NCBI RefSeq assembly: GCF_023073315.1
Contig: NZ_JADPJH010000018.1
Coordinates: 248,494 to 312,493 of the forward strand
Length of the DNA stretch: 64,000 bases
DNA from: Bradyrhizobium sp. 1
Lineage (GTDB): Bacteria > Pseudomonadota > Alphaproteobacteria > Rhizobiales > Xanthobacteraceae
Reading direction: 5' to 3'
The position numbers and the translations under genes were made by a program. The notes below the pieces were generated by a model. The model ran no database searches, was not told where the DNA came from, and worked only from the letters and a program-made list of their open reading frames with translations. Position 1 is the first letter of the stretch; every line of letters starts with the position of its first letter. Positions 1 through 8,975 of the stretch are shown here, piece by piece.

Positions 1-705
1 CAGGTCGCCCTGGCGGCGGACGCGGGCCATGTGCTCCTCCGGCTCGGCCTTCAGCCAGATCGTGTAGAACGACGACAGGATCTGGTCGAAGGTCAGGGGC
101 TCGGAGACGATGCCGCCGCCGGTCGCCAGCACCATCAACTCGTTGCGGGCGAGGAGCTGTTGAAGCGCCGCCTGCTCCATACGGCGAAAGCCTTCCTGGC
201 CATATAGCGCGATGATCTCGGCGACCGAGAGGCCGTTCTGCTGCTCGACCTCCTTGTTGAGCTCGACAAAGCTCCAGCCGACCTTCTTCGCCAGCATTCT
301 CCCAAGCGTGGACTTGCCAGCGCCGCGCAGCCCGATCAGCGCGATGCCGCAGAACGGCGCGCGTCGCGGCGCGGTTGCGCTGCCGCCGGCGAGCAGATCT
401 TTTGCTTGAGCGATCTGCGCAGGCGTGGCCTTGCGCAGCAGGTCGCGAAACATCTGCCAGTCTGGTGTCGGATCGGCGGAGGGGAGCAAATCTTCGAGAT
501 GCGCGCCCATCGCATCTGAGACGCGGCGCAACAGCACGATCGAGACATTGCCCTTGCCGCTTTCGAGCTGCGCGATGTAGCGCTCCGAAATCCCCGATAC
601 CTTGGCGAGCACTTTGCGCGACATGCCGCGCAGCGCGCGCATGGTGCGCACGCGTTGGCCGAGCTGTTCGAGAAATCGGGATTCGGCTTCGGGACTGTCG
701 GTCAT
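1..705 (-). CDS. boxR: BoxR-type regulator: XRE helix-turn-helix fused to shikimate-kinase-like domain (partial, 3' end outside window)
   Basis: The reverse strand reads in frame from an ATG at 705 to base 1, giving 235 codons with no stop, so the C-terminus lies outside the window. Residues about 10-70 form an XRE-type helix-turn-helix (RVRTMRALRGMSRKVLAKVS, then SERYIAQLESGKGNVS). After a linker, a P-loop (GLRGAGKSTLG) opens a shikimate-kinase-like domain with the ATGGG motif. This fusion is the layout of BoxR, the repressor of aerobic benzoyl-CoA (box) degradation, where the kinase-like domain is thought to sense benzoyl-CoA. It diverges from a benzoate-CoA ligase, which fits that role. 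That it senses benzoyl-CoA here is inference; the box genes are probably to the left. Confidence 0.88.
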   Translation of the reverse strand, partial: MTDSPEAESRFLEQLGQRVRTMRALRGMSRKVLAKVSGISERYIAQLESGKGNVSIVLLRRVSDAMGAHLEDLLPSADPTPDWQMFRDLLRKATPAQIAQAKDLLAGGSATAPRRAPFCGIALIGLRGAGKSTLGRMLAKKVGWSFVELNKEVEQQNGLSVAEIIALYGQEGFRRMEQAALQQLLARNELMVLATGGGIVSEPLTFDQILSSFYTIWLKAEPEEHMARVRRQGDL

Positions 706-724
706 GAGCCTTCTTTAGCGGATG

Positions 725-823
725 CCTTCTTGAAAGAAGGCCCTGCAGCGTGTTTTAATGAAACATAATGCCTGCTGGCATTGACAGCAAGTCGCCGCAG
801 TGTCTTTCTATGAATTATAATTC
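725..823. promoter_or_regulatory. Divergent boxR / benzoate-CoA ligase control region with three inverted repeats
   Basis: The 138-base gap holds three perfect dyads: CCTTCTT-GA-AAGAAGG (725-740), AATGCC-TGCT-GGCATT (767-782) and the 12-base palindrome GAATTATAATTC (812-823). A TTGACA starts at 781, touching the second dyad, and TATAAT lies at 816-821 inside the third, but their 29-base spacing is too long for one promoter. The dyads are candidate operators for the neighbouring helix-turn-helix protein. Which of them is bound cannot be told from the sequence. Confidence 0.45.
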
Positions 824-843
824 TAAATTCGGGGGAGACGACC

Positions 844-2385
844 GTGAGCGAGGGATCCTATAACGCGGTGACCTGGCTGCTCGACCGTAACGTCGAGGAG
901 GGCCGAGCCAACAAGCTCGCCTTCGACGACACCGTCTCGCGGCTCACCTATGGCGAGCTTGCGCGCGAGACCCGCCGCGCCGCCAACATGCTGCGCCGGC
1001 TCGGCGTCCGCCGCGAAGAGCGTGTGGCGATGATCATGCTGGATACGGTCGATTTCCCGGTCGTGTTCCTGGGCGCGATCCGCGCCGGCATCGTGCCGGT
1101 GCCGCTCAACACGCTGCTGACCGCGGATCAATATGCTTACATCCTCGCCGACTGCCGCGCGCGCGTGCTGTTCGTCTCGGAAGCGCTCTATCCCGTCATC
1201 AAGGACGTGGTCGGCCGCATGCCGGATCTCGAGCATGTCGTGGTCTCCGGCGCCAAGCAGAACGGCCACAAGCAGCTCACTGAGGAGATCGCCGGCGAAG
1301 CCGATCAGTTCACCACTGCGGCGACGCATCCGGACGAGCCGGCGTTCTGGCTCTATTCGTCGGGCTCGACCGGCATGCCCAAGGGCGTGCGCCACATTCA
1401 TTCGAATTTGCAGGCGACCGCCGAGACCTACGCAAAGCAGGTGCTCGGCATTCGCGAGAATGATGTTGGTCTGTCCGCGGCAAAACTATTCTTCGCCTAT
1501 GGCCTCGGCAACGCCCTGACCTTCCCGATGTCGGTCGGCGCCACCACGATCTTGAACAGCGAGCGCCCGACTCCGGCGCGCATGTTCGACCTGATGAACC
1601 GTTACAAGCCGTCGATCTTCTACGGCGTGCCGACCTTGTTCGCGGCGATGCTCAACGACGAGGCGATGAAGAGCGAGCGCGGCGGCGGCGCCTTGCGCAT
1701 CTGCACCTCCGCCGGCGAGGCGCTGCCGGAATCCGTCGGCAACAGCTGGAAATCGCGCTTCGGTGTCGACATTTTGGACGGCGTCGGCTCGACCGAGCTG
1801 TTGCACATTTTCCTGTCGAATGCGCCAGGCGACATCAAATACGGCTCGTCCGGCAAACCGGTGCCGGGCTACGCGGTGCGCCTTGTCAACGAGGCGGGCC
1901 AGGATGTCGCTGATGGCGAGGTCGGCGAGTTGCTGGTCGATGCGCCCTCAGCGGGCGAGGGCTACTGGAACCAGCGCCACAAGAGCCGCCGCACTTTCGA
2001 GGGGCCGTGGACTCGCACCGGGGACAAATATGTCAGGGATGCCGAGGGCCGCTACACCTTCTGCGGCCGCGCCGACGACATGTTCAAGGTCTCCGGCATC
2101 TGGGTCTCGCCGTTTGAGGTCGAGAGCGCGCTGATCACGCATCCGGCGGTGCTGGAAGCCGCCGTGGTGCCCGAGGCTGATCCTGAAGGCTTGCTGAAGC
2201 CAAAGGCTTTCGTCGTGCTGCGCCCGGGCGCGACGACGGCGGATTTGCAGGAGATGCTGAAGGAGCACGTCAAGCAGAAGATCGGGCCGTGGAAATATCC
2301 GCGCTGGATCGACGTGGTGGATTCCCTGCCGAAGACGGCGACCGGGAAGATCCAGCGGTTCAAGCTGCGGGACGGGGCGAATTGA
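844..2385 (+). CDS. bclA: Benzoate-CoA ligase
   Basis: This is a 513-residue acyl-adenylate-forming enzyme that would activate benzoate with ATP and coenzyme A to benzoyl-CoA in the cytoplasm, the entry step of box-type aerobic degradation. The AMP-binding P-loop YSSGSTGMPKGVRH lies at 171-184, the hinge region carries RTGDKYVRD, and the C-terminal catalytic lysine is K502 in TATGKIQRFK. Length and the N-terminal NAVTWLLDRNVEEG block fit the benzoate-CoA ligase family rather than long-chain acyl-CoA synthetases. The start is GTG, seven bases after the purine-rich GGGGGAG. The divergent BoxR-type gene supports benzoate; 4-hydroxybenzoate or another aryl acid cannot be excluded. Confidence 0.87.
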   Translation: MSEGSYNAVTWLLDRNVEEGRANKLAFDDTVSRLTYGELARETRRAANMLRRLGVRREERVAMIMLDTVDFPVVFLGAIRAGIVPVPLNTLLTADQYAYILADCRARVLFVSEALYPVIKDVVGRMPDLEHVVVSGAKQNGHKQLTEEIAGEADQFTTAATHPDEPAFWLYSSGSTGMPKGVRHIHSNLQATAETYAKQVLGIRENDVGLSAAKLFFAYGLGNALTFPMSVGATTILNSERPTPARMFDLMNRYKPSIFYGVPTLFAAMLNDEAMKSERGGGALRICTSAGEALPESVGNSWKSRFGVDILDGVGSTELLHIFLSNAPGDIKYGSSGKPVPGYAVRLVNEAGQDVADGEVGELLVDAPSAGEGYWNQRHKSRRTFEGPWTRTGDKYVRDAEGRYTFCGRADDMFKVSGIWVSPFEVESALITHPAVLEAAVVPEADPEGLLKPKAFVVLRPGATTADLQEMLKEHVKQKIGPWKYPRWIDVVDSLPKTATGKIQRFKLRDGAN

Positions 2386-2391
2386 GCGCGC

Positions 2392-2772
2392 TTAGTATGA
2401 TGCACACTGCTGCACCGAACTCCGCTGCGCTCCCTCCCCCCTTGTGGGGGAGGGCGGGGGAGAGGGGTGGCTCGGAAAAGACTCGTCGTTGTTTGCGTTG
2501 CGCTTCGGCCACATCAGCGCCACCGTCTCCGAGAGATCGCCGACATAGTCGTAACTCAACCCGAACAGCACCGGATCGGTCCGGGATGCAATGAGGTCGC
2601 GGATCAGCGCGGGTTTCGCGTGCTTGAAGCTGAGCGCGCCGGTCAGCGCGGCCAGCGCGTAGCCGCGGTCGGAATCGCCGGTCTCGCGAAAATAGCTGGT
2701 GAGCAGCCGCAGCTTGTTGTTGCGGCCGGGCTCGTAGGCGAGGCGGTCCAGCAGTTCGGCGAAGCGGTTCAT
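2392..2772 (-). pseudogene. Truncated ligase-associated ATP-dependent DNA ligase (N-terminal remnant)
   Basis: The first ~86 residues (MNRFAELLDRLAYEPGRNNK to SETVALMWP) match the N-terminal DNA-binding part of the cisplatin-response type ATP-dependent DNA ligase, usually above 500 residues. After MWP the frame runs into repeat-like sequence (SHPSPPPSPTRGEG) and stops at 126 codons, against the 3' end of the benzoate-CoA ligase gene. The adenylation domain with its KxDG lysine and the OB fold are absent, so it cannot act as a ligase. Its start overlaps the exonuclease stop by four bases, the normal operon junction of the family. A deletion linked to the repeat at about 2433-2476 is the simplest explanation. 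Confidence 0.78.
2433..2476. repeat. Short palindromic intergenic repeat (CTCC..GGAG type)
   Basis: A C-rich run facing a G-rich run (CCCTCCCCCCTTGTGGGGGA, then GGGCGGGGGAGAGGGG). It resembles the clusters at 6147, 12703, 13597 and 31136. It lies inside the reading frame of the ligase remnant and marks where ligase-like sequence ends. Confidence 0.6.
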
Positions 2773-3806
2773 GCTTCCGCCTCATCAGGGAGCGGCGTCT
2801 CGCTCTCCTCCTCGTCGCCATAGCCGACGAGATCGAGCGGCTGCGCACGTAAGCCACGCGACTTGCACCAATGCACCAGCGCATCTTCCTGGCCGTGGGT
2901 GACCCAGATCTCGCCGGCGCCGGTCGCGGCAATCGTCGCGGTGAGGCCGTCCCAATCGGCATGGTCGGAGATCACCAGCGGCAGTTCGATGCCACGCTGC
3001 CGGGCACGGGCGCGCACGCGCATCCAGCCTGACGCAAACGCGGTGACGGGGTCGGGGAAACGGCGCGTCCAGAGATCGGACGTGGCCGAGGGCGGCGCCA
3101 GCGTGATGGTGCCGGCGAGCGCCGCCTTCTTCATGCCCAGCACCGGCCTGAGCTCGCCGAGCGCGATGCCGCGGCTCTGATAGTACTCGGTGATCTTCTC
3201 CATCGCGCCATGCAGATAGATCGGCGCGTCATAGCCGGCCTGGCGCAGCAGCGCGATCACGCGCTGCGCCTTGCCGAGTGAATAGGCGCCGACAAGATGC
3301 GCCCGTTCGGGAAACAATGCGACGGACGCCAGCAGCTTCTTCACCTCGTCGGCCGCATCGCCATGCCGGAACACCGGCAAGCCGAATGTCGCCTCGGTGA
3401 TGAAGACGTCGCAGAGCACCAGCTCGAACGGGGTGCAGGTCGGGTCAGGCGCATCCTTGTAGTCGCCGGAGGCGACGATGCAGGTGTCCTTGCAGGTCAC
3501 GGCGATCTGCGCCGAGCCCAGCACATGGCCGGCCGGGTGAAACTTCACGCTGACATCGCCGAGCCGGATCTCTTCGCCATAGCTGATGACTTGCGTCGAT
3601 CCGGCAAAATTCTCGCCATAGCGCAGCCGCATCATGTCCAGCGTTTCCTGCGTCGCCAGCACGGCGCCATGGCCGGCGCGGGCGTGGTCGGAATGGCCGT
3701 GGGTGATCACGGCCCGCTCCACGGGACGGACAGGGTCGATATGGAAGCCGCCGGGCTTGCAGCACAGGCCGGCAGCAGCTGGCAACAGGATGTCTTGCGG
3801 ACGCAT
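2769..3806 (-). CDS. Ligase-associated DNA damage response exonuclease (metallo-beta-lactamase fold)
   Basis: A 345-residue metallo-beta-lactamase/beta-CASP nuclease of the kind encoded next to cisplatin-response DNA ligases. The metal motif HGHSDH is at residues 36-41; further ligand-type motifs are HPAGHVLGSAQ and SGDYKD, and the beta-CASP part carries ISDHADW and WVTHGQ. The start was placed at the ATG at 3806 because the protein then begins MRPQDILLP, as the family does; the upstream 101 codons of the open frame are not family-like. It would process DNA ends in repair. Its usual partner ligase follows with a 4-base overlap but is truncated, so the exonuclease has lost its co-transcribed ligase. 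Confidence 0.87.
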   Translation of the reverse strand: MRPQDILLPAAAGLCCKPGGFHIDPVRPVERAVITHGHSDHARAGHGAVLATQETLDMMRLRYGENFAGSTQVISYGEEIRLGDVSVKFHPAGHVLGSAQIAVTCKDTCIVASGDYKDAPDPTCTPFELVLCDVFITEATFGLPVFRHGDAADEVKKLLASVALFPERAHLVGAYSLGKAQRVIALLRQAGYDAPIYLHGAMEKITEYYQSRGIALGELRPVLGMKKAALAGTITLAPPSATSDLWTRRFPDPVTAFASGWMRVRARARQRGIELPLVISDHADWDGLTATIAATGAGEIWVTHGQEDALVHWCKSRGLRAQPLDLVGYGDEEESETPLPDEAEA

Positions 3807-3870
3807 GCCTGTTATATAGGTCGCGCCACCGCATCTTCGAGTCACCACCCGCTCTCCTCTCTGGTTCCCA

Positions 3871-4797
3871 ATGCCCCTGCGCCTGTTCCTGACCTCCGGC
3901 GATCTCATGGCCGACCGCCGCTTCGAATTCGCACGTGATCTCCAGCTCAAGGGCGATCTGCCGGCCGCTGCCGACCTCATCGAGCAGGCGATCGAGTTCG
4001 CCCCCAACTTCACCTCGGCCTGGTTCACGCTCGGCGAAATCCGCGCGCAACTCGGCGAGCGCGACAAGGCCGTTGCGGCGTTTCGCGAAGCGCTCCGGGG
4101 GGATCCCAATGATCAGCACGGCGCCGAGCTGCATCTGATGCGGCTCGGCGATGCGCAGCTCTCCGAAATGCCAAAGGCCTATGTGCAGGCCCTGTTCGAT
4201 CAATATGCGCCGCGCTTCGAGCGTACGCTGGTCAACGATCTCGACTATCGCGGGCCGTCGTTGATCTTCAAGGCGGTGGTGGCTGCGCGCGTCGCCGCGA
4301 AGAAGCCGGCCTTGTTCAAGCATGCCATCGATCTCGGCTGCGGCACCGGGCTTGCGGCCGCGGCCTTCGCGAGACAAGTCGATCGTTTCATCGGCATCGA
4401 TCTGTCGCCCGGCATGATCAGGGAGGCGCGCGCCACAAATCTCTATGCCGAGCTCGAAGTCACCGACATGATCGAAGGCCTGCGCACGAAGGCCGATGCG
4501 AGTGCCAACCTCGTCGTCGCCGCGGATGCCTACGTCTATCTCTCCGATCTTGCGCCGGTGCTGACCGAAACGAAGCGCGTGCTCGCATCCGGCGGCGTGC
4601 TCGCCTTCACGGTGGAGACGCATGACGGCGACGACATCGTGCTCGGCGAGGGCCTGCGCTATGCCCACTCAGCGGAATATGTCCGCGGTGCCATTGCGAA
4701 GGCCGGACTCAAGCTGCTGACACTGGAGTCGGGTTCTCCACGCATCGAGAATGACGAGCCGGTGCGCGGTCTCGTCGCCGTCGCCGAGAAAACTTGA
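3871..4797 (+). CDS. TPR-containing class I SAM-dependent methyltransferase
   Basis: The 308-residue product starts with about two tetratricopeptide repeats (residues ~15-90, including SAWFTLGEIRAQLGERDKAV), then a linker typical of the family (ALFDQYAPRFERTLVNDLDY). A Rossmann methyltransferase domain follows, with the SAM-binding motif IDLGCGTGLAAAAF at about 150 and the acidic loop IGIDLSPGMI. The substrate is unknown; relatives are annotated only as TPR methyltransferases. A second in-frame ATG at 3907 (MADRRFEFAR) may be the true start. It diverges from the exonuclease gene 64 bases away, so a repair link is possible but not shown. Confidence 0.85.
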   Translation: MPLRLFLTSGDLMADRRFEFARDLQLKGDLPAAADLIEQAIEFAPNFTSAWFTLGEIRAQLGERDKAVAAFREALRGDPNDQHGAELHLMRLGDAQLSEMPKAYVQALFDQYAPRFERTLVNDLDYRGPSLIFKAVVAARVAAKKPALFKHAIDLGCGTGLAAAAFARQVDRFIGIDLSPGMIREARATNLYAELEVTDMIEGLRTKADASANLVVAADAYVYLSDLAPVLTETKRVLASGGVLAFTVETHDGDDIVLGEGLRYAHSAEYVRGAIAKAGLKLLTLESGSPRIENDEPVRGLVAVAEKT

Positions 4798-4913
4798 GTC
4801 TAGGCGCTAAACACGCGGCGATTTAAGCGTCATTGCGTCGCAAAGCGGCGACTTCATGCTTGCGAGCCGTGTTGCGTTCCCAGCACAATGCGCGCGCTAG
4901 GGAGAAACAGATA

Positions 4914-6143
4914 ATGACCAAGAATCCATCGCGGCGCGATTTCAGCGCCGGCGCACTCGCCACCGTCGCTGCATCCACTCTGCCTGCGCCGTACCTCTGG
5001 GCCGCGGAGAAGAAATACGATGCCGGCGCCACCGACACCGAGATCAAGATCGGACAGACCGTGCCGCATTCCGGCCCAGGCTCGCTCTACGGAGTGCTTG
5101 GACGCATCGGCGAGGCCTATTTCCAGATGCTGAACGAGAAGGGCGGCATCAATGGACGCAAGGTCAAGTTCCTCACCATGGACGATGCCTACAGCGCGCC
5201 GAAATGCGTCGAGGCGACGCGGCGTCTCGTTGAGCAGGAAGAAGTGCTCGCGCTCTACGGCTCGCTCGGCACCGCGCCACAGACCGCCGTGCACAAATAC
5301 CTGAACTCCAAGGGCGTGCCGCAACTGCTGCTCAACACGGGCGCGTCGAAGTGGAATAACCCGAAAGAGTTCAAGTGGACGATGGCGGGCCTGCCGCTCT
5401 ATCCGACCGAAGCACGCATCCTGGCGCGGCATGTCGTCAACGTGAAGCCCAACGCGAAGATCGGCATCCTCTATCAGAACGACGACTTTGGCCGCGACTT
5501 CCTCGGTCCGTTCAAGAAGGTGCTCGCTGATGCCGGCGGCACCGCGCAGGTGATCATGGAGCAGACCTACGATCTCACCGATCCGACGGTTGATTCCCAG
5601 CTCATCAATCTCTCGAAGTCGGGCGCGGATGTCTTCTACAACATCACCACCGGCAAGGCGACGTCGCAGGCGATCCGGAAGGTCGCTGAGCTCGGCTGGA
5701 AGCCGCTACAATTGTTGTCGGCCGGCTCCACGGGCCGCTCGATCCTCAATGCTGCGGGCCTCGAGAACGCCACCGGCATCGTCGCCATCCGCTACAACAA
5801 GGAGGTCGGGCTGCCCAAATGGGAGAAGGACCCGGACGTGATGGCGTTCGAGGAGCTGCGCAAGAAGTACACGCCGGCCATCGACCAGGACAACACCATC
5901 GCCTTCGCCGGCTACGGCCAGGCGGTCACGATGGGCGAGATCCTGCGCCGCTGCGGCGACGATCTCAGCCGCGCCAACGTGCTCAAGCAGGCCTCCACGC
6001 TCGCGGGCTTCCACTCGCCCTATTTTCTCGATGGCGTGACTTACGACTACACCCCCGAGGACTACACGCCGATGAAGACGCTCTTCATCTCGATCTTCAG
6101 CGGCAAGGACTGGGACATCTCCGACAAGCCGATGTCGGAGTAA
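4914..6143 (+). CDS. Branched-chain amino acid-type ABC transporter substrate-binding protein
   Basis: This 409-residue periplasmic protein has an N-terminal twin-arginine-like signal (SRRDFSAGALATVAASTLPA) and a mature part starting near EKKYDAG. The two-lobed LivK-type fold is indicated by TEIKIGQTVPHSGPGSLYG and GGINGRKVKFLTMDDAYSAP. The start ATG at 4914 follows GGAGAAA by seven bases; the longer frame to 4833 has no such site. No permease or ATPase genes adjoin it, so it is an orphan here. Relatives bind amino acids, amides or aromatic acids; the nearby benzoate genes make an aromatic ligand conceivable, but that is a guess. Confidence 0.85.
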   Translation: MTKNPSRRDFSAGALATVAASTLPAPYLWAAEKKYDAGATDTEIKIGQTVPHSGPGSLYGVLGRIGEAYFQMLNEKGGINGRKVKFLTMDDAYSAPKCVEATRRLVEQEEVLALYGSLGTAPQTAVHKYLNSKGVPQLLLNTGASKWNNPKEFKWTMAGLPLYPTEARILARHVVNVKPNAKIGILYQNDDFGRDFLGPFKKVLADAGGTAQVIMEQTYDLTDPTVDSQLINLSKSGADVFYNITTGKATSQAIRKVAELGWKPLQLLSAGSTGRSILNAAGLENATGIVAIRYNKEVGLPKWEKDPDVMAFEELRKKYTPAIDQDNTIAFAGYGQAVTMGEILRRCGDDLSRANVLKQASTLAGFHSPYFLDGVTYDYTPEDYTPMKTLFISIFSGKDWDISDKPMSE

Positions 6144-6146
6144 GTT

Positions 6147-6301
6147 TTCTCCCTCTCCCCGTTCTTACGGGCAGAGGGTTGGGGTGAGGGGCTCTCTCGG
6201 CGTATTCAGTGACAATTGGGCTCGCGGAGGCTCCCCCTCACCCGGAATCCGCGCTGCGCGCGCATTCCGGCCTCTCCCCGCAAGCGGGGAGAGGCGAAGT
6301 A
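6147..6301. repeat. Composite palindromic repeat, copy 1
   Basis: It begins four bases after the stop of the binding protein. Two parts are seen: CTCCCTCTCCCCGTTCTTAC with GGTTGGGGTGAGGGGC, then CTCACCCGGAATCCGCGC with its partial complement and CTCTCCCCGCAAGCGGGGAG. The same order of parts recurs at 12703-12850. The first half can fold into a stem and may act as a transcription terminator. Confidence 0.72.
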
Positions 6302-6385
6302 AGCCACCCCTCGACGAACCCACCCCCACGGCTTACCTGTCATGCCGTGCCGCCCCGCATCCTCAAAATCCCGGCCGAGCCGGGC

Positions 6386-8923
6386 ATGCTGCTGCCCGAC
6401 CGCTTCCAGCGATGGTTCGCGGCGCGGAGCTGGTCGCCGCGTGAACATCAGCTGGCGCTGCTGGAGAAAGCGCGCGAGGATCGTTCCGCACTGCTGATCG
6501 CGCCGACCGGCGCAGGCAAGACGCTGGCGGGCTTTCTGCCGACGCTGGTGGACCTGAGTTCTGCGCCAGCCGTTTCGGCGAAAACGGTTGTCTCCACCGG
6601 CCGCAGACTCCAGCGCAGTAGCGGCCTGCACACCCTCTACATCTCGCCGCTCAAGGCGCTCGCCGTCGACATCGCTCGCAATCTGGAACGGCCGGTCGCG
6701 GAGATGGAATTGCCCATCAAGATCGAGACCCGCACCGGCGATACACCAACATCGCGACGCCAGCGGCAGCGACGTTATCCGCCGGATATTTTGCTGACGA
6801 CACCGGAGCAACTCGCGCTGCTGTTGTCCTCCGACGACGCGCCGTTCCTGTTCTCCTCCTTGAAGCGCATCGTGCTTGACGAGCTGCACGCGCTGGTGAC
6901 CTCCAAGCGCGGCGACCTGCTCTCGCTGGGGCTCGCGCGGCTGTGGCGGCTGGCGCCGCAGATGCGCGCGATCGGCTTGTCCGCGACGGTGGCCGAGCCG
7001 GAATCACTGGCGCGCTTTCTGGTCCCGCAGCCGAAAGATAGTCCCCAATCGGCCGACATCGTCATCGCCGGTGGCGCCGCGCCGCCCTTGGTCGAGATGC
7101 TCGACACGCGCGAGCGTCTACCCTGGGCCGGCCATAGCGCGCGCCATGCGCTTCCCGAGATTTACGAGCTGATCAAGGCGAACAAGACCACGCTGGTGTT
7201 CGTCAACACCCGCAGTCAGGCCGAGATGCTGTTCCAGGCTCTCTGGAGCATGAACGACGATAATCTCGCGATCGCACTGCATCACGGCTCGCTCGACGTC
7301 GCCCAGCGCCGCAAGGTCGAGGACGCCATGTCTGCAGGCAAACTGCGCGGCGTGGTCTGCACCTCCTCGCTCGACCTCGGTGTCGACTGGGGTGACGTCG
7401 ATCTCGTCGTCAATATCGGCGCACCCAAGGGATCCTCGCGCCTGATGCAGCGCATCGGTCGCGCCAACCATCGCCTCGACGAAGCCTCGCGCGCGGTGCT
7501 GGTGCCGGCCAATCGCTTCGAGGTGCTGGAGTGCCGCGTCGCGATCGATGCCATCGCCGAGAATGCGCAGGACACGCCGCCCCTGCGCACCGGTGCGCTC
7601 GACGTGCTTGCTCAGCACGTCCTCGGCTGCGCCTGCGGCGAGCCGTTTCTCTCCGACGAGCTTTACGACGAGGTGCGCACCGCCGCGCCCTACGCCGAGC
7701 TCACGCGGCGGGATTTCGACGATGTCGTCGATTTCGTCGCCTCCGGCGGCTACGCGCTGAAGACCTATGAGCGCTTTGCCCGCATCAAGCAGGACAAGGA
7801 AGGGCGCTGGCGCGTCGCCAATCCAAAGGTGCGTCAGAGCTACCGCATGAATGTCGGCACCATCGTCGAGGACGACATGCTGAAGGTGCGGCTGGTGCGC
7901 TCGCGCGGTGGCGGTCAAGGAAAAGCGGGCGGCTCGACCGGCGTGATCGCCCGCGGCGGCAGGTTGCTCGGCGAGATCGAGGAAGCTTTCATCGAGGGTC
8001 TCAGCCCGGGCGATACCTTCGTGTTCTCAGGCGAGGTGGTGCGTTACGAAACACTGGTCGAGGATCAGGTCTACGTCTCCCGCGCCAACGATAAAGACCC
8101 GAAGGTGCCGTCCTATATGGGCGGCAAGTTTCCGCTCTCGACCTATCTCGCCGAACGCGTTCGCCGGTTGCTCGATGACGCGCGCGCGTGGCATGCGTTG
8201 CCGGAGCAGGTGCGCGACTGGCTATCCCTGCAAAAAGACGTCTCCCGCGTGCCGGCGGTGCGCGAGCTGCTGGTGGAGAGCTTTCCGCGTGCCAACAAGC
8301 ATTACATCGTCTTCTACCCCTTCGAAGGACGCCTTGCACACCAGACGCTCGGTATGCTCTTGACGCGCCGGCTGGAGCGCGCCCGTGCGCGGCCGCTTGG
8401 CTTCGTCGCCAACGAATATGCGGTGGCAATCTGGACGCTCGGCGACATGTCGTCCATGATCCGGAACGGCGGGATCGATCTCAACGCGCTGTTCGATCCG
8501 GACATGCTTGGCGACGACCTCGAGGCATGGCTCGCGGAATCCGCGCTGATGAAGCGCACCTTCCGCAGTTGCGCAATTATTTCCGGCCTGATCGCCCGCC
8601 GCCACACCGGCGAGGAGAAGAGCCGCCGCCAGGTGCTGTTCTCGACCGATCTCGTCTACGACGTCTTGCGAAAACACCAGGCCGACCACGTCCTGCTGCG
8701 TGCCGCGCGAGCGGACGCCGCCACCGGCCTGCTCGATCTTCGCCGGCTCAGCGACATGCTGACCCGCATCCAGGGCCGCATCACCCACCGGGAACTCGAC
8801 CACGTCTCCCCGCTCGCCGTCCCGGTGATGCTGGAAATCGGCCGCGAGTCAGTCTATGGCGAAGCTGCAGACGAGCTTTTGGCGGAAGCCGCCAACGAGC
8901 TGGTCAAAGAGGCGATGGGATAA
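6386..8923 (+). CDS. Ligase-associated DNA damage response DExH helicase (Lhr-like)
   Basis: An 845-residue superfamily 2 helicase. The Walker A motif APTGAGKT lies at 39-46, motif II is DELH (VLDELHALV), and motif VI is QRIGRANHR; Lhr-type C-terminal domains with SYRMNVGTIVE follow. Members of this family unwind DNA and are encoded with the exonuclease, ligase and PdeM. The start was set at the ATG at 6386 (MLLPDRFQRWFAARSW), matching how the family begins. The longer frame from 6209 would translate part of the palindromic repeat and is unlikely. The ribosome site is weak. Only 52 bases separate it from the phosphoesterase gene, suggesting one transcript. Confidence 0.87.
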   Translation: MLLPDRFQRWFAARSWSPREHQLALLEKAREDRSALLIAPTGAGKTLAGFLPTLVDLSSAPAVSAKTVVSTGRRLQRSSGLHTLYISPLKALAVDIARNLERPVAEMELPIKIETRTGDTPTSRRQRQRRYPPDILLTTPEQLALLLSSDDAPFLFSSLKRIVLDELHALVTSKRGDLLSLGLARLWRLAPQMRAIGLSATVAEPESLARFLVPQPKDSPQSADIVIAGGAAPPLVEMLDTRERLPWAGHSARHALPEIYELIKANKTTLVFVNTRSQAEMLFQALWSMNDDNLAIALHHGSLDVAQRRKVEDAMSAGKLRGVVCTSSLDLGVDWGDVDLVVNIGAPKGSSRLMQRIGRANHRLDEASRAVLVPANRFEVLECRVAIDAIAENAQDTPPLRTGALDVLAQHVLGCACGEPFLSDELYDEVRTAAPYAELTRRDFDDVVDFVASGGYALKTYERFARIKQDKEGRWRVANPKVRQSYRMNVGTIVEDDMLKVRLVRSRGGGQGKAGGSTGVIARGGRLLGEIEEAFIEGLSPGDTFVFSGEVVRYETLVEDQVYVSRANDKDPKVPSYMGGKFPLSTYLAERVRRLLDDARAWHALPEQVRDWLSLQKDVSRVPAVRELLVESFPRANKHYIVFYPFEGRLAHQTLGMLLTRRLERARARPLGFVANEYAVAIWTLGDMSSMIRNGGIDLNALFDPDMLGDDLEAWLAESALMKRTFRSCAIISGLIARRHTGEEKSRRQVLFSTDLVYDVLRKHQADHVLLRAARADAATGLLDLRRLSDMLTRIQGRITHRELDHVSPLAVPVMLEIGRESVYGEAADELLAEAANELVKEAMG

Positions 8924-8975
8924 AGCAGGTTTTGACGTGACGGTAGGCGCGCTGGTTTCAGGAGATGTCGAGGAC

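Noticed and set aside
6209..6385. 59-residue N-terminal extension of the helicase
   Set aside because: It translates the palindromic repeat (PHPESALRAHSGLSPQAGRG) and is not family-like; the ATG at 6386 is preferred.
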